Source of the DNA: Fulvivirgaceae bacterium JP3-4
GTDB taxonomy: Bacteria > Bacteroidota > Bacteroidia > Cytophagales > Cyclobacteriaceae
Reading direction: 5' to 3'
Assembly (NCBI GenBank): GCA_029309925.1
Contig: JARKND010000005.1
Coordinates: 310,001-374,000, forward strand
Length of the DNA: 64,000 bases
Made by a program: the position numbers and the translations under genes. The notes beneath the pieces are model-generated. The model saw nothing but the letters and a program-made list of their open reading frames with translations. It was not told the origin of the DNA and ran no database searches. Of this stretch, positions 32,868 to 42,535 are shown in pieces (position 1 is the stretch's first letter; each line of letters begins with the position of its first letter).

Positions 32868-33800
32868 TCATTTGCGCTTAACGATTGTGTAGGTGGTTTC
32901 AATCTTGACTGTCATCGGTATTTCCATATCCTGCGGAATTAACCCACCTGCGAGCAATGTCATTGTTCCCTTAATGTCAGACAGGATCTTCACTTCTTTC
33001 GGCCAGCCCGACCTGAGATCTACCTGACCCGTCATCTTCTGCGTGCCGTTCAGGTCAGACTTTGATTTCATTCCATTGACCAGGTTGTTAACCTTTTCCT
33101 TGTCGATGGTGGCAAGGCTGCTCTCACCTGTGATCTTTGCAACACTTGCATCAACGCCTTGAAGGCTCCAGGTGTTGTCGATCTTCATCGGGAAGTTCAC
33201 GGCCTGGACAGAGGAGGTGTTCCATTTATCTCCTGATTTCACTGCCTTGTCGGGATAGCTTATGAAACCATTCTCCAAAAGTGTTTTGATCGACTTATCG
33301 TTAATCGTTTGTTGCAGGGCTTTGCGTGCCTTGTTTACTACATCGTCATCGATGTCAAGTGAGCCAAGTGCGGAGTAAAGATTTTCAACGCCTTCAACAT
33401 CCTGCACCGCACCGGTCCTGGTCATGGTGAAGAAAAATGTTTTGCCGGTCATCGATTTCACAATCTTGTTTCCGTCTTCTTCCTGCGAACCTTCACTGTC
33501 CATGCTCATGCTCATCAGGAAATTGTTCGTCACCATCCTGAGCTTCGAATACTGGCTTTCAATCCGGGCACTGCCGTTCGCATCCACTGATTTTATTTTC
33601 AGGATCATTGTTCCTGCGAGCGTCCCATCCATTTTCATTTCGCCCATGCCGGGCAATGTCTGCAGCGCGTTTTGTTTCGAGACTTGAGCGTATTCAAATT
33701 CATCCCCTTGCCTGAACTTGTATTCAAGTTTCAGTTCTTTGTCAACCGTTTCAACACAAGGAACGAAAGCAATGAGGAATGTTAGCAGCAAAAATTTCAT
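32868..33800 (-). CDS. DUF6263-like exported protein
   Basis: A 310-residue protein with a signal peptide (MKFLLLTFLIAFVPCVE). The mature part is a long beta-sheet-type domain starting LKLEYKFRQGDEFEYAQVSKQ and ending in IEMPMTVKIETTYTIVK-like strands. This pattern resembles DUF6263, an uncharacterised Bacteroidota lipid-binding-like fold. Its one Cys in the signal region is not in a good lipobox, so a soluble periplasmic protein is more likely. It sits 4 bp after the DUF2179 membrane protein gene and is probably co-transcribed with it. Confidence 0.65.
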   Translation of the reverse strand: MKFLLLTFLIAFVPCVETVDKELKLEYKFRQGDEFEYAQVSKQNALQTLPGMGEMKMDGTLAGTMILKIKSVDANGSARIESQYSKLRMVTNNFLMSMSMDSEGSQEEDGNKIVKSMTGKTFFFTMTRTGAVQDVEGVENLYSALGSLDIDDDVVNKARKALQQTINDKSIKTLLENGFISYPDKAVKSGDKWNTSSVQAVNFPMKIDNTWSLQGVDASVAKITGESSLATIDKEKVNNLVNGMKSKSDLNGTQKMTGQVDLRSGWPKEVKILSDIKGTMTLLAGGLIPQDMEIPMTVKIETTYTIVKRK

Positions 33801-33804
33801 TGTA

Positions 33805-34413
33805 TTAATCTCGTTTTACACTTTTCAACCACGATCCGATACTCCAACGTGTACTTTCCTGAACAATTGTGCCACTTTCAGCTGCACGATTAACTTTTTC
33901 AACGGTATAGAATGCACTTGGCAGTATTTCTTTCAGTTTAAGCAATAATGAATCCAACCTTTCGCGCTGAAGCACGGTGAAGACCAGGTTTTCGTGCCCA
34001 TCAGGGCCGACAGCGTTGACGTGGGTGTAGCGTTGATTCTGACTGTTGAGAAACTCAAGAAGCTGACTTATATCTCTTCGTGTGATAATCCTGACGATCA
34101 CTTTTCCATAGGCAATACGCTCTTCAATGATCATTCCCACAAAAATTCCAGACGCAAAACCAGCAGGATAAGCCACGTAGCACAACCAGTTGTCCATATG
34201 TTCGAAGATCTGTCTGATTGCCATCAGCCAGATGAGCGATTCGAAGAATCCAAGTATCGTGGCCGTGAACTTCCGGCCTCCCAGAACGTAGATGATGCGG
34301 ATTGTATTGATCGAAACATCGCTGATCCTCGCGAGAAAAATCATCAGCGGCAACAGCACGAAGGTGAAGAGGTCAGGCGACACGCCAAGGGTTTCGGTAA
34401 AGAAAGATTCCAT
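33805..34413 (-). CDS. DUF2179/DUF5698 (UPF0316) membrane protein
   Basis: A 202-residue inner-membrane protein with three helices in its first 110 residues (FTFVLLPLMIFLARISDVSINTIRI, TILGFFESLIWLMAI, YVAYPAGFASGIFVGM). A cytoplasmic DUF2179 domain follows (VIVRIITRRDISQLLEFL, then GHENLVFTVLQRERL). The ISDVSINTIRI segment marks the UPF0316 family. Related DUF2179 domains in YitT proteins bind small ligands, but the function here is unknown. It is followed by the DUF6263-like gene after 4 bp and preceded by radA after 41 bp, all on the minus strand. Confidence 0.85.
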   Translation of the reverse strand: MESFFTETLGVSPDLFTFVLLPLMIFLARISDVSINTIRIIYVLGGRKFTATILGFFESLIWLMAIRQIFEHMDNWLCYVAYPAGFASGIFVGMIIEERIAYGKVIVRIITRRDISQLLEFLNSQNQRYTHVNAVGPDGHENLVFTVLQRERLDSLLLKLKEILPSAFYTVEKVNRAAESGTIVQESTRWSIGSWLKSVKRD

Positions 34414-34454
34414 AGGTATCCTCTAGTTAAGTAAAAAAACCGGGCCGGATACTA

Positions 34455-35825
34455 TCAGCCGAACAGGTCTTCGAAGACTTCGGTCAGTTTGCCAAATGCC
34501 TTGACAACAATTTTTGTTTTTCGCACGTCCAGCGCTTTCTGATTGAATTTGGAAATGTAAATTTCACTGAAGCCGAGTTTTTCAGCCTCTGAGATCCGCT
34601 GCTCTATTCTGTTCACTGCGCGCAACTCACCGCCAAGGCCGATCTCCGCTGCGAAGCACGCTTTGTCTGAAACGGGTATCTCTTCCATCGATGAAATAAT
34701 TGAGATGCAGATGGCGAGGTCGATGGCAGGATCTTCCACTTTAATACCGCCAGCCATGTTGAGGAACACATCCTGCGTTCCCATCCGGAAACCACATCGC
34801 TTCTCGAGCACCGCTAGCAACATGTTCAATCTCTTCTGATCGAAGCCTGTTGGGGTTCGCTGCGGTGTTCCGAAGGATGCCGGGCTCACCAGGGACTGGA
34901 TCTCGATGAGAAGCGGACGATTGCCTTCAATGGTAGCTCCAATGGTGACACCGCTCAATGTTCCATCCTTTTGTGAAATCAGAATTTCTGACGGGTTGGA
35001 CACTTCGCGCAAGCCGTTGCCAAGCATTTCGTAAATGCCAATCTCGGAAGTGCTGCCGAATCTGTTTTTAGTCGTGCGCAGAATTCTGTACGCAAGATGG
35101 CGGTCGCCCTCAAACTGCAGCACTGTGTCGACCATATGCTCGAGAACCTTGGGGCCTGCAAGCAATCCATCTTTTGTGATGTGACCGATGAGGAAGACGG
35201 GAGTATTGGTCTCTTTCGCAAACTTCATCATTTCACCACTGCATTGACGAACCTGGCCGATGCTTCCGGCTGACGATTCCATCTGATCAGAATACAAGGT
35301 TTGAATGGAATCGATAATCACCACCTGCGGTTCGAGTGCCTCGATGTGCTTAAAAATATTTTTCGTGTTCGTCTCGGTAAGGATGTAAAAGTTCTCAGAA
35401 TCATCATTCATGCGTTCAGCACGCATTTTGATCTGCTGCTCGCTTTCTTCGCCCGACACATAGAGCACCCGTTGTCCTTTGAGGCGAAGCCCGGCCTGGA
35501 GCATGAGTGTGGATTTTCCTATTCCAGGTTCTCCGCCAATCAGGATCAGCGATCCCGGCACAACGCCTCCACCCAGCACGCGGTTCAGTTCGTTATCTCC
35601 GGAATCCCATCGCAAATCGCGTGAAGTTTCAATTTCACTTAACGTGCGAGGCTTTGCCTGCCTCTGCTTCGACTCCTGGCGCCATTCAGTTTTTGTAGTC
35701 TCCTGTTTTGCAATTACTTCCTCTGCAAAAGAATTCCACGAATTGCACGATGGGCACTTTCCCAGCCACTTTGCAGACTCATACCCGCAACTCTGGCAGT
35801 AAAAAACGGTTTTTGATTTCGCCAC
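34455..35825 (-). CDS. radA: DNA repair protein RadA (Sms)
   Basis: A 456-residue branch-migration ATPase of recombination. An N-terminal zinc finger has CQSCGY and CPSCNSW. The RecA-like ATPase core has Walker A GGEPGIGKST near residue 100, and the RadA-specific KNRFG motif is near 252. A C-terminal Lon-protease-like domain follows (DVFLNMAGGIKVEDPAIDLAI, then EIGLGGELRAVNRIEQRI), which lacks the Ser-Lys protease dyad, as in all RadA. Length and motif set are canonical. Confidence 0.97.
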   Translation of the reverse strand: MAKSKTVFYCQSCGYESAKWLGKCPSCNSWNSFAEEVIAKQETTKTEWRQESKQRQAKPRTLSEIETSRDLRWDSGDNELNRVLGGGVVPGSLILIGGEPGIGKSTLMLQAGLRLKGQRVLYVSGEESEQQIKMRAERMNDDSENFYILTETNTKNIFKHIEALEPQVVIIDSIQTLYSDQMESSAGSIGQVRQCSGEMMKFAKETNTPVFLIGHITKDGLLAGPKVLEHMVDTVLQFEGDRHLAYRILRTTKNRFGSTSEIGIYEMLGNGLREVSNPSEILISQKDGTLSGVTIGATIEGNRPLLIEIQSLVSPASFGTPQRTPTGFDQKRLNMLLAVLEKRCGFRMGTQDVFLNMAGGIKVEDPAIDLAICISIISSMEEIPVSDKACFAAEIGLGGELRAVNRIEQRISEAEKLGFSEIYISKFNQKALDVRKTKIVVKAFGKLTEVFEDLFG

Positions 35826-35924
35826 TGATCTGGTTAAAAATTACGTAGTGGAATTGTTCAACTACCCGACAAAAATGAAGAAGATTTTTTGTTAATTGAA
35901 ATTTAATCTAAACCTGACCTCGCA

Positions 35925-37898
35925 ATGAAGAAAACCCTCTTGACTGCGTTCTGTGTGACTGTGTGTCTTTATGTTTCTGCGCAGAAAGTTCCCCTTAAGT
36001 TTGGTGATGTTCCATTTGAAGCGCTTACCATGCAGCGCTACGACAAAGATTCCTCCGCAAACGCAGTAATCCTTGGTGATTTTGGCACTTCAACCATTGT
36101 GTATAGTGACAATACCGGATTTTCCCTCGTATTTGAGCGGACCACACGTATCAAAATTCTTAAAAAGGAAGGATTCGAATGGGCCGACTTTGAAATTCCG
36201 CTTTACAAAGACGGGTCTGCAGACGAAAAGATCGTATCCCTAAAAGCGCAAACGACTAATCTCGAAAATGGCAAAGCTGTTGAAATAAAGGTCAAGAGTG
36301 AGTCGATCTTCAAAACAGATGAAAGCGAAAACCTGCGTCTCGTCAAAGTTACTTTTCCCAATGTCAAAGAAGGGTCTGTTCTTGACATCACTTACAAAGT
36401 AAATTCCGAATTCTTCAGCAACTTTCAGGATTGGCAGTTCCAATATTCGATTCCGGTTGTGGTAAGTGAATACCGCGCTAATATTCCGGAGTGGTTCCAT
36501 TACGAGCGATACATGCAAGGTTATGTTGCGTTGACGACCGCAGATCATTCTGTTGCATCAGCAAGCACCAAAACCAGCGGTGCTACACCATTGCAGTACA
36601 ACGAAAACAGAGACCGCTGGGTGGCGGAAAATGTTCCTGCGTTTAACGCTGAACCCTATATCACTACTGAGAAAGACTACATTTCAAAAATCAATTTTGA
36701 ATTGGCCTACACACAGTTCCCGCAGGCACCGATCAAGACCTACATGGGAAGCTGGCAGGATATCAATAAGACTTACTCTGAAAGCGAAAGTTTTTACGGA
36801 GAGATCAAAGGAAATAACTTCCTGAAAAAGCTTGTAGATGAACAACTGGCCGGCCTCACAACAGATGAGGAAAAAATTGCCGCCCTCAATGTCCTTATTA
36901 AAAATGGTTTTACGTGGGATGGAAGCTTTCGTAAATTTCCGGATGCTGCTCTAAAGAAGATCGTTGAAGAAAAGAAAGGCAGTTCCGCGGAGCTGAACCT
37001 GCTGCTTGCATCGATGCTTGAAAAGGCAGGCTTTGAAGTTTATCCCGTGCTGATCAGCACCAGGGATCACGGTTTCGTGCGTGAGGCTTTACCGATTTCG
37101 ACTCAGTTTAACAACGTGATCTGTCTTGTGAAAACCGGAGACAAGCAGGTTCTGCTTGATGCCACGGAGCCTTTGCTCCCAGTTGGCGTATTGCCGCAGC
37201 GTTGTTTGAACGGCCGCGGTTTTGTCGTAAGCAAGGCGGGTTATAAGTGGGTGAATCTTGTTGCGCCCAAATCGAAAGTGGTGGCCAATGCCGATTTCAT
37301 CATCGATCCGAGCGGTGCGTTGAATGGGAAGCTGGCCATTGACCGCCTCGGATATGCAGCGCAGGTAACACGAAGTCAATACATCAATAAGGGCGAACAG
37401 GAGTATCTGAAGGATTTCTCCTCGGGCAAGTCGTGGCAGATCAGCAAAAGCGAAATAAAAAATGTGCGCGAGATCAATGAACCGTTCAAAGAGACGTACG
37501 AGCTGGTGCACGACTCTCATGCGGATGTTTCGGGAGAGGTGATCTACCTGAACCCGTTTCTGCTTCTGCGGGAAGAATCGAATCCATTCAAGGTTGAAAA
37601 AAGGGAGTACCCTGTAAATTTTGGAAACATGATCGAACGCTTTTACATCGGAAAATTTGCGATGCCGGAGGGTTACACCATCGATGAGCTCCCGCAGAAT
37701 AAGGTGATCATGCTTCCGAACAATGCAGCGAAATACTCATTCAACATTGCCACTTACGGAAACCAGATTGCAATCACAAGTGTGCTGCAGATCAACCGCG
37801 ACATCTTTACACAGGATGAGTATCCGAATCTTCGCGAATTCTTTAACCAGGTTGTTGCCAAACAGTCTGAACAGGTTGTACTAAAAAAGAAACAATAA
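35925..37898 (+). CDS. DUF3857 protein with degenerate transglutaminase-like core
   Basis: A 657-residue exported protein (signal peptide MKKTLLTAFCVTVCLYVSAQ). An N-terminal DUF3857 beta-sandwich (about 60-220) precedes a transglutaminase-like core (about 270-430). The core has lost the triad: the Cys position is Ser354 (KKGSSAELN), the His position is Asn397 (QFNNVIC), and only the Asp (LLDATE, Asp412) remains. It is therefore probably a structural or ligand-binding pseudoenzyme. A C-terminal beta domain (about 450-655) completes the usual layout. The next gene, 1 bp after its stop, is a paralogue that keeps Cys and His, so the two probably act together at the envelope. Confidence 0.85.
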   Translation: MKKTLLTAFCVTVCLYVSAQKVPLKFGDVPFEALTMQRYDKDSSANAVILGDFGTSTIVYSDNTGFSLVFERTTRIKILKKEGFEWADFEIPLYKDGSADEKIVSLKAQTTNLENGKAVEIKVKSESIFKTDESENLRLVKVTFPNVKEGSVLDITYKVNSEFFSNFQDWQFQYSIPVVVSEYRANIPEWFHYERYMQGYVALTTADHSVASASTKTSGATPLQYNENRDRWVAENVPAFNAEPYITTEKDYISKINFELAYTQFPQAPIKTYMGSWQDINKTYSESESFYGEIKGNNFLKKLVDEQLAGLTTDEEKIAALNVLIKNGFTWDGSFRKFPDAALKKIVEEKKGSSAELNLLLASMLEKAGFEVYPVLISTRDHGFVREALPISTQFNNVICLVKTGDKQVLLDATEPLLPVGVLPQRCLNGRGFVVSKAGYKWVNLVAPKSKVVANADFIIDPSGALNGKLAIDRLGYAAQVTRSQYINKGEQEYLKDFSSGKSWQISKSEIKNVREINEPFKETYELVHDSHADVSGEVIYLNPFLLLREESNPFKVEKREYPVNFGNMIERFYIGKFAMPEGYTIDELPQNKVIMLPNNAAKYSFNIATYGNQIAITSVLQINRDIFTQDEYPNLREFFNQVVAKQSEQVVLKKKQ

Positions 37899-37899
37899 T

Positions 37900-39804
37900 A
37901 TGCGCTTCCTTGTCTTTGTGCTTTTGATCATATGTAGTTCGGTGATGGCAGCTGACCCGAAGTATCCGGTGTCGGCAATCCCGGCAGAGCTTAGCGCTAA
38001 TGTGGATGCTGTGTACCGGGAAAACAGTGCCGCGTTTAAAATTGTTGCGCGGAACAGGGCCTCGCACTGGGTGCGACAGGTCATCACCATCTATAATGCG
38101 AAGGCAAAGTTTTACGCTCATCAGGGTGTATTTTATGACAAGTTCAGAAAAGTAAGATCGCTGAGCGCAGCGGTGTACGATGCAAACGGTGAGCTCATCA
38201 AGCGCATCAAGGACAAGGACATTGAGGACAGAAGTGCTGCCGGAAGTGATCTGCAGAGTGATGATCGCTATAAATACCTCGATCTCTCGCAGGGTGTTTA
38301 TCCGTACACCATTGAGCTTGAATATGAGATCGACTATAAGTTTCTGTTCTACATTCCGGAATTCTCGCTGTTCGACTATGAAAAGATCTCCTGCCAGAAA
38401 GGATCGTTCAGCTTAACGTACCCGAAAGAACTTGCCCCCCGTGTAAAAGTTCTGAACATATCAACTGCAGCGCGTGAGACGCCCACATCTGAAGGACTCC
38501 TTTCAAAGACATGGAGCTTCGACAATGTTCCCCCGGTCAAACGAGAACCTTACGGTCCCACATTCGCGGACCTGGCGCCAACAATCATCGCTGCACCAAC
38601 AGACTTTGAATACGACAGCTACGTAGGCCGGATGGATACCTGGGATGGCTACGGCAAGTGGATCGCGTCCCTTAACAAAGGAAGAAATGTTTTACCCCCG
38701 GCAACTAAAGAGAAGGTTCTTGAACTAACGAAAAATGCGAAGTCACGCGAAGAAAAAGTAAAAATACTGTATGAATACATGCAGAATAAAACCCGTTATG
38801 TGAGCATTCAGCTGGGTATTGGCGGATATCAACCCTTCGAAGCCTCTGTGGTGGATAAAAACGGTTATGGTGATTGCAAAGCGCTGTCGAACTATATGGT
38901 AGCATTGCTTGACGCGGCTTCGATTCCATCGCACTACACACTGATCCGTGCCGGCAATCATGCGCGCGCACTCCGTGATGATTTTCCAAGCACGCAGTTC
39001 AATCATGCAATCGTTGCTGTGCCCAATGAACAAGACACCATCTGGCTTGAGTGCACCAGTCAGACAAACCCGTTCGGGTACCAGGGCTTTTTCACGGATG
39101 ACCGCAAGGCACTTCTCATCACAGAGAATGGTGCCAAGGTGGTAAGGACAAAACGCTATGATGCGAACGAAAATACGCAGATAAGATTTGCCGATGTTGT
39201 TCTGCAGCCTACTGGTGATGGAATGGCAAACATTACAACCACGTACTCGGGGTTGCAATACGATGCAGAAGGTATTGGTGATATTGTGAACGAGCAGGTT
39301 GAGACGCAAAAGCAGTTGATCCACGATGTTACCCGTATTCCTACAATGGACCTGATCAGGTTCGATCTGAAGAAGGCGCAGCAAAAAAATCCATCTGCAG
39401 TGCTGAAGCTTGAACTGGGGCTAAGACGTTATGCAACTGTGAGCGGCAAGCGCATGTTCCTTGTCCCAAACCTGATGAACCGCTCGAGCTTCATTCCGGA
39501 AAAACTCGAGGAGCGGAAAATGAACTTCATCGAAGATTTTGGGTATATCGACATTGACACGATTCAATACCACGTGCCTGAAAACATGTACCCGGAGTTT
39601 TTACCCGAGCCCATGAGGTTCAGTTCTCAGTTTGGTGAATACGAGTCATCGTTCAAACTCGATCAGGGATTACTCGTGTACGTGAGAAAGTTAAAAATCT
39701 TAAAGGGCGAATTTCCAGCAGCAGCTTACCAAGACTATATCGATTTTTACCGGAAGATCAGCAAGGCCGATAACACGAAAATTGTTTTCCTCAGCAAGAC
39801 GTGA
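37900..39804 (+). CDS. DUF3857/transglutaminase-like exported protein
   Basis: A 634-residue paralogue of the preceding gene, starting 1 bp after it. The signal peptide is MRFLVFVLLIICSSVMA. A DUF3857 domain (about 40-230) precedes a transglutaminase core that keeps the nucleophile Cys326 (GYGDCKALSNYM) and His369 (FNHAIV). The acidic third residue appears as Glu384 in WLECTSQ in place of the usual Asp. A C-terminal beta domain follows. The enzyme class may crosslink, cleave or deamidate peptides, and no substrate is known. It ends exactly where the convergent SDR gene ends. Confidence 0.87.
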   Translation: MRFLVFVLLIICSSVMAADPKYPVSAIPAELSANVDAVYRENSAAFKIVARNRASHWVRQVITIYNAKAKFYAHQGVFYDKFRKVRSLSAAVYDANGELIKRIKDKDIEDRSAAGSDLQSDDRYKYLDLSQGVYPYTIELEYEIDYKFLFYIPEFSLFDYEKISCQKGSFSLTYPKELAPRVKVLNISTAARETPTSEGLLSKTWSFDNVPPVKREPYGPTFADLAPTIIAAPTDFEYDSYVGRMDTWDGYGKWIASLNKGRNVLPPATKEKVLELTKNAKSREEKVKILYEYMQNKTRYVSIQLGIGGYQPFEASVVDKNGYGDCKALSNYMVALLDAASIPSHYTLIRAGNHARALRDDFPSTQFNHAIVAVPNEQDTIWLECTSQTNPFGYQGFFTDDRKALLITENGAKVVRTKRYDANENTQIRFADVVLQPTGDGMANITTTYSGLQYDAEGIGDIVNEQVETQKQLIHDVTRIPTMDLIRFDLKKAQQKNPSAVLKLELGLRRYATVSGKRMFLVPNLMNRSSFIPEKLEERKMNFIEDFGYIDIDTIQYHVPENMYPEFLPEPMRFSSQFGEYESSFKLDQGLLVYVRKLKILKGEFPAAAYQDYIDFYRKISKADNTKIVFLSKT

Positions 39805-40611
39805 TCATTTGATCGGTGCGTTTGCCTCCTTTGCCATAACGTTGTAAACCATCTTGTCGGCAAAGCCCGGTAACCATTTGTTCAGGAAGACTGCAAGTTT
39901 ACCCTGTGAGGTGAGAATAAGTGTTCGTTTGCGCTCAACTGTGGCGTTGTAAATATGCATCGCACATTCTTCGGCTGTCATCATTTTTTCTTCATCTCTC
40001 GGTGATTCGGACTGTGCGCTCCCATCGCGCGTCAGCGCACGCTTGCGAATGTTGCTGGCGGTGAACCCGGGACAGGCGGTGAGAACGTGAACTCCCGTCT
40101 TGAGCAACTCAGTCCGTAACACCTCGAGAAAACCATTCAAAGCAAATTTTGAAGCCGAGTAGCCCGTGCGTCCGGGCAAGCCGCGGAAGCCGGCAATTGA
40201 TGATATGCCTACGATCGAGCCTTTGGTTTTTTTGATTTCGGGCAAACAATATTTGGTGGCATAGAGGACTCCGTAAAAGTTGATGTCCATTACCTTCTTA
40301 ACAACATCGATATCAACTTCCTCAAACAGTGCCCGCATTGATATTCCAGCATTATTGACAAGGATGTCGATTTTGCCGAAGGATTGAATGGCAAACTCTG
40401 CCATGCGTCTGTTGTCATCCTCCTTGCTTACGTCCGATTGAAATCCAAGGATCGAGATTCCTTTGGCACGCAACTCGTCCACTACCCTGTCCAGTTCTGC
40501 TGCGTTCCTGCCGGTGACGATGATCTGCGAGCCCTTCGATCCGAACTCATTTGCAAGTGCTTTTCCAATCCCTGACGATCCCCCGGTGATAATGACAACT
40601 TTATCTTTCAT
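39805..40611 (-). CDS. Short-chain dehydrogenase/reductase
   Basis: A 268-residue classical SDR. The cofactor motif GGSSGIGKA is near residue 10, NNAGIS near 90, a catalytic Ser in GISSIAG near 138 and YSASK near 151. TGRNAAELD at the end of beta-2 suggests NADP preference. The C-terminus (residues about 225-268) has a hydrophobic stretch, as in the DHRS7-like membrane-associated branch. The substrate is unknown. A minus-strand TATTTTTG (40616-40623) ends 4 bp before the start codon, so the message may be leaderless. Confidence 0.9.
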   Translation of the reverse strand: MKDKVVIITGGSSGIGKALANEFGSKGSQIIVTGRNAAELDRVVDELRAKGISILGFQSDVSKEDDNRRMAEFAIQSFGKIDILVNNAGISMRALFEEVDIDVVKKVMDINFYGVLYATKYCLPEIKKTKGSIVGISSIAGFRGLPGRTGYSASKFALNGFLEVLRTELLKTGVHVLTACPGFTASNIRKRALTRDGSAQSESPRDEEKMMTAEECAMHIYNATVERKRTLILTSQGKLAVFLNKWLPGFADKMVYNVMAKEANAPIK

Positions 40612-40662
40612 CCGTCAAAAATAAGAATAGTTATTTAACTTGGCGCGCGCTTACAATTTGCT

Positions 40663-41520
40663 ATGTTTTTGCTGCGGCTACTGTCATATCTACCGTTTCC
40701 GATTCTATATGCGTTCTCCGATTTCCTCTTTTTCGTCAGCTACCGCATTGTAAAATACAGGAAGAGAGTTGTGCGCAGAAATATCAGGAACTCATTTCCC
40801 GGGAAGTCTGACGATGAGCTAAAAATAATTGAGCGTGATTTCTACCGGCACTTTTGTGATTATGGCGTTGAAACGCTGAAACTGCTTACCATCAGCAAGG
40901 CAGAACTAAGCCGAAGAATGCAGTTTGCAAATCTCGAACTGCTTGACAAGTACAAAGTGAACAATCAATCAATATTTTTCCTCGCTTCGCACCAGTTCAA
41001 CTGGGAGTGGATGCTGGTTTCCGCATCGCTGGCATTTCCATTTGACATCGAGTTTGTTTATCAGCCGGTCAAAAACAAATTCTTCGACAAATTTTCACTG
41101 GCTATCCGCTCCCGGTTTGGTGCTCTTGGGATCCGGAGAAAAGACGTTGCGAGAGAAATCATCAAACGGAGAACAAAATTAAAAGGGCTGGCAAGTGTTG
41201 CTGATCAGTACCCGGGGTATGAGTCAGATAAAAAATATGCGACAACCTTCCTCAATCAGGACACTGTATTTTTCTACGGCACAAATCAGCTGGCGCACCT
41301 CACCCAGTTTCCAACGCTTTACTACAAAGTAGAGAAAGTAAAACGCGGCTATTATGTATCAACGCCAGTAGTGATCGGTGAACCACCTTACGAAAAAAGC
41401 AGTGATGGTGTTATTGATCGGTATGTAAGGGAGCTTGAAAAATCGATTCAGGAAAATCCGGCAAACTACCTGTGGTCACATAACCGATGGAAGAAAAGGC
41501 ATCTCGAGTCAAACGATTAG
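40663..41520 (+). CDS. LpxL/HtrB-like lipid A acyltransferase family protein
   Basis: A 285-residue membrane-associated acyltransferase. An N-terminal hydrophobic helix (MFLLRLLSYLPFPILYAFSDFLFFV) is followed by RRNIRNSFPGKSDDEL and the HX4E catalytic motif in ASHQFNWEW near residue 109. ADQYPG takes the place of the usual DQ element, and NYLWSHNRWKKR closes the domain as in LpxL. Family members add secondary acyl chains to lipid A, and some Bacteroidota members modify other lipids such as ornithine lipids. It is the last gene before the 1.46-kb repeat region. Confidence 0.88.
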   Translation: MFLLRLLSYLPFPILYAFSDFLFFVSYRIVKYRKRVVRRNIRNSFPGKSDDELKIIERDFYRHFCDYGVETLKLLTISKAELSRRMQFANLELLDKYKVNNQSIFFLASHQFNWEWMLVSASLAFPFDIEFVYQPVKNKFFDKFSLAIRSRFGALGIRRKDVAREIIKRRTKLKGLASVADQYPGYESDKKYATTFLNQDTVFFYGTNQLAHLTQFPTLYYKVEKVKRGYYVSTPVVIGEPPYEKSSDGVIDRYVRELEKSIQENPANYLWSHNRWKKRHLESND

Positions 41521-41614
41521 TACACATTTTTGAGCGCAAGGGGTTGAAGTTAGTGTCATGCTCCCGCAAAAAACTATGTCGAAGTTCAGCGACTGCTCTG
41601 GTGTTTCTTAGCGC

Positions 41615-41635
41615 ACGTTCTTCATGAGAGAACGT
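41615..41635. repeat. Perfect hairpin before the repeat array
   Basis: ACGTTCT (41615-41621) and AGAACGT (41629-41635) form a 7-bp stem with a 7-base loop. It precedes the first 447-bp unit by a few bases. The rest of 41521-41640 shows no gene or recognised signal. Confidence 0.6.
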
Positions 41636-41640
41636 TGCTA

Positions 41641-42087
41641 CTTACGTGCCGATTCGGCTTATCTCCCGGTCAGACTCTGCAGTCGGCACGTTCACGGATT
41701 AGAACACATTTCTATAAACATGCCATCCCTTCGGGATGAAACACAAGTCCTTCGATCGTTTCAATGCACTGCGGGACCTCCGGGGAAGTTCTGATGGAAA
41801 CAATATATCGGCAACCCTTAAGGGGTTGTATGTCTATAGCAAATGATGGCTAATAAAACCCAGCGCGTGCGAATTGCCTGCTTTATTAATTTGTAGCAAC
41901 GTTCATCGCACACCTTTGATGCGCCTGGTAAACACAAAGACTTTGGTTTTTCTTTCACCACGCAAACTGGCGGTAAAGAAGCGGTATTGTCAGGGAAGAC
42001 ATACTTGGAGCCTTAAACTTATAACGGTGGGTTTATGAAAGATAAAAGCTAGTGCAAGAAAACTTGTGCCCTGACCATAGCGTTGTA
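41641..42087. repeat. 447-bp tandem repeat, unit 1
   Basis: First of three tandem copies. It opens with the inverted pair ACGTGCCGA (41644-41652) and TCGGCACGT (41683-41691). Next comes the palindromic cassette 41712-41839. After that is a region with the 5' pieces GCGTGCGAATTGCC and TTCACCACGC, and it ends in GACCATAGCGTTGTA. It contains no convincing ORF on either strand. Unit 1 and unit 2 differ at only about ten positions. Confidence 0.9.
41712..41839. repeat. Palindromic cassette in unit 1
   Basis: The left end CTATAAACAT (41712-41721) is complementary, with one mismatch, to the right end ATGTCTATAG (41830-41839). Just inside each end lies a small hairpin: CATCCC-TTC-GGGATG (41724-41738) on the left, and AACCC/GGGTT (41813-41827) on the right. 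The centre is not base-paired by eye. Confidence 0.85.
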
Positions 42088-42535
42088 CTTACGTGCCGAT
42101 TCGGCTTATCTCCCGGTCAGACCTCTCCAGTCGGCACGTTCACGGATTAGAACACATCTCTATAAACATGCCATCCCTTCGGGATGAAACACAAGTCCTT
42201 CGATCGTTTCAATGCACTGCGGGACCTCCGGGGAAGTTCTGATGCAAACAATATATCGGCAACCCTAAAGGGGTTGTATGTCTATAACAAATGATGGCTA
42301 ATAAAACCCAGCGCGTGCGAATTGCCTGCTTTATTAATTTGTAGCAACGTTCATCGCACACCTTTGATGCGCCTGGTAAACACGAAGACTTTAGTTTTTC
42401 TTTCACCACGCAAACTGGCGGTAAAGAAGCGGTATTGTCAGCGAAGACATACTTGGAGCCTTAAACTTATAACGGTGGGTTTATGAAAGATAAAAGCTAG
42501 TGCAAGAAAACTTGTGCCCTGACCATAGCGTTGTA
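42088..42535. repeat. 447-bp tandem repeat, unit 2 (448 bp)
   Basis: Near-identical copy of unit 1, one base longer because of an insertion in the CAGACCTCTCC segment. It contains the same inverted pair and cassette (42160-42287) and the same ending GACCATAGCGTTGTA. The right end of the cassette reads ATGTCTATAA, one more mismatch than unit 1. A 66-codon minus-strand frame here is repeat-derived and not gene-like. Confidence 0.9.
42160..42287. repeat. Palindromic cassette in unit 2
   Basis: Ends CTATAAACAT (42160-42169) and ATGTCTATAA (42278-42287), with the same CATCCC/GGGATG hairpin inside the left end. The right hairpin keeps the AACCC/GGGTT stem, but its loop reads TAAAG in place of the TTAAG of unit 1. 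Confidence 0.85.
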
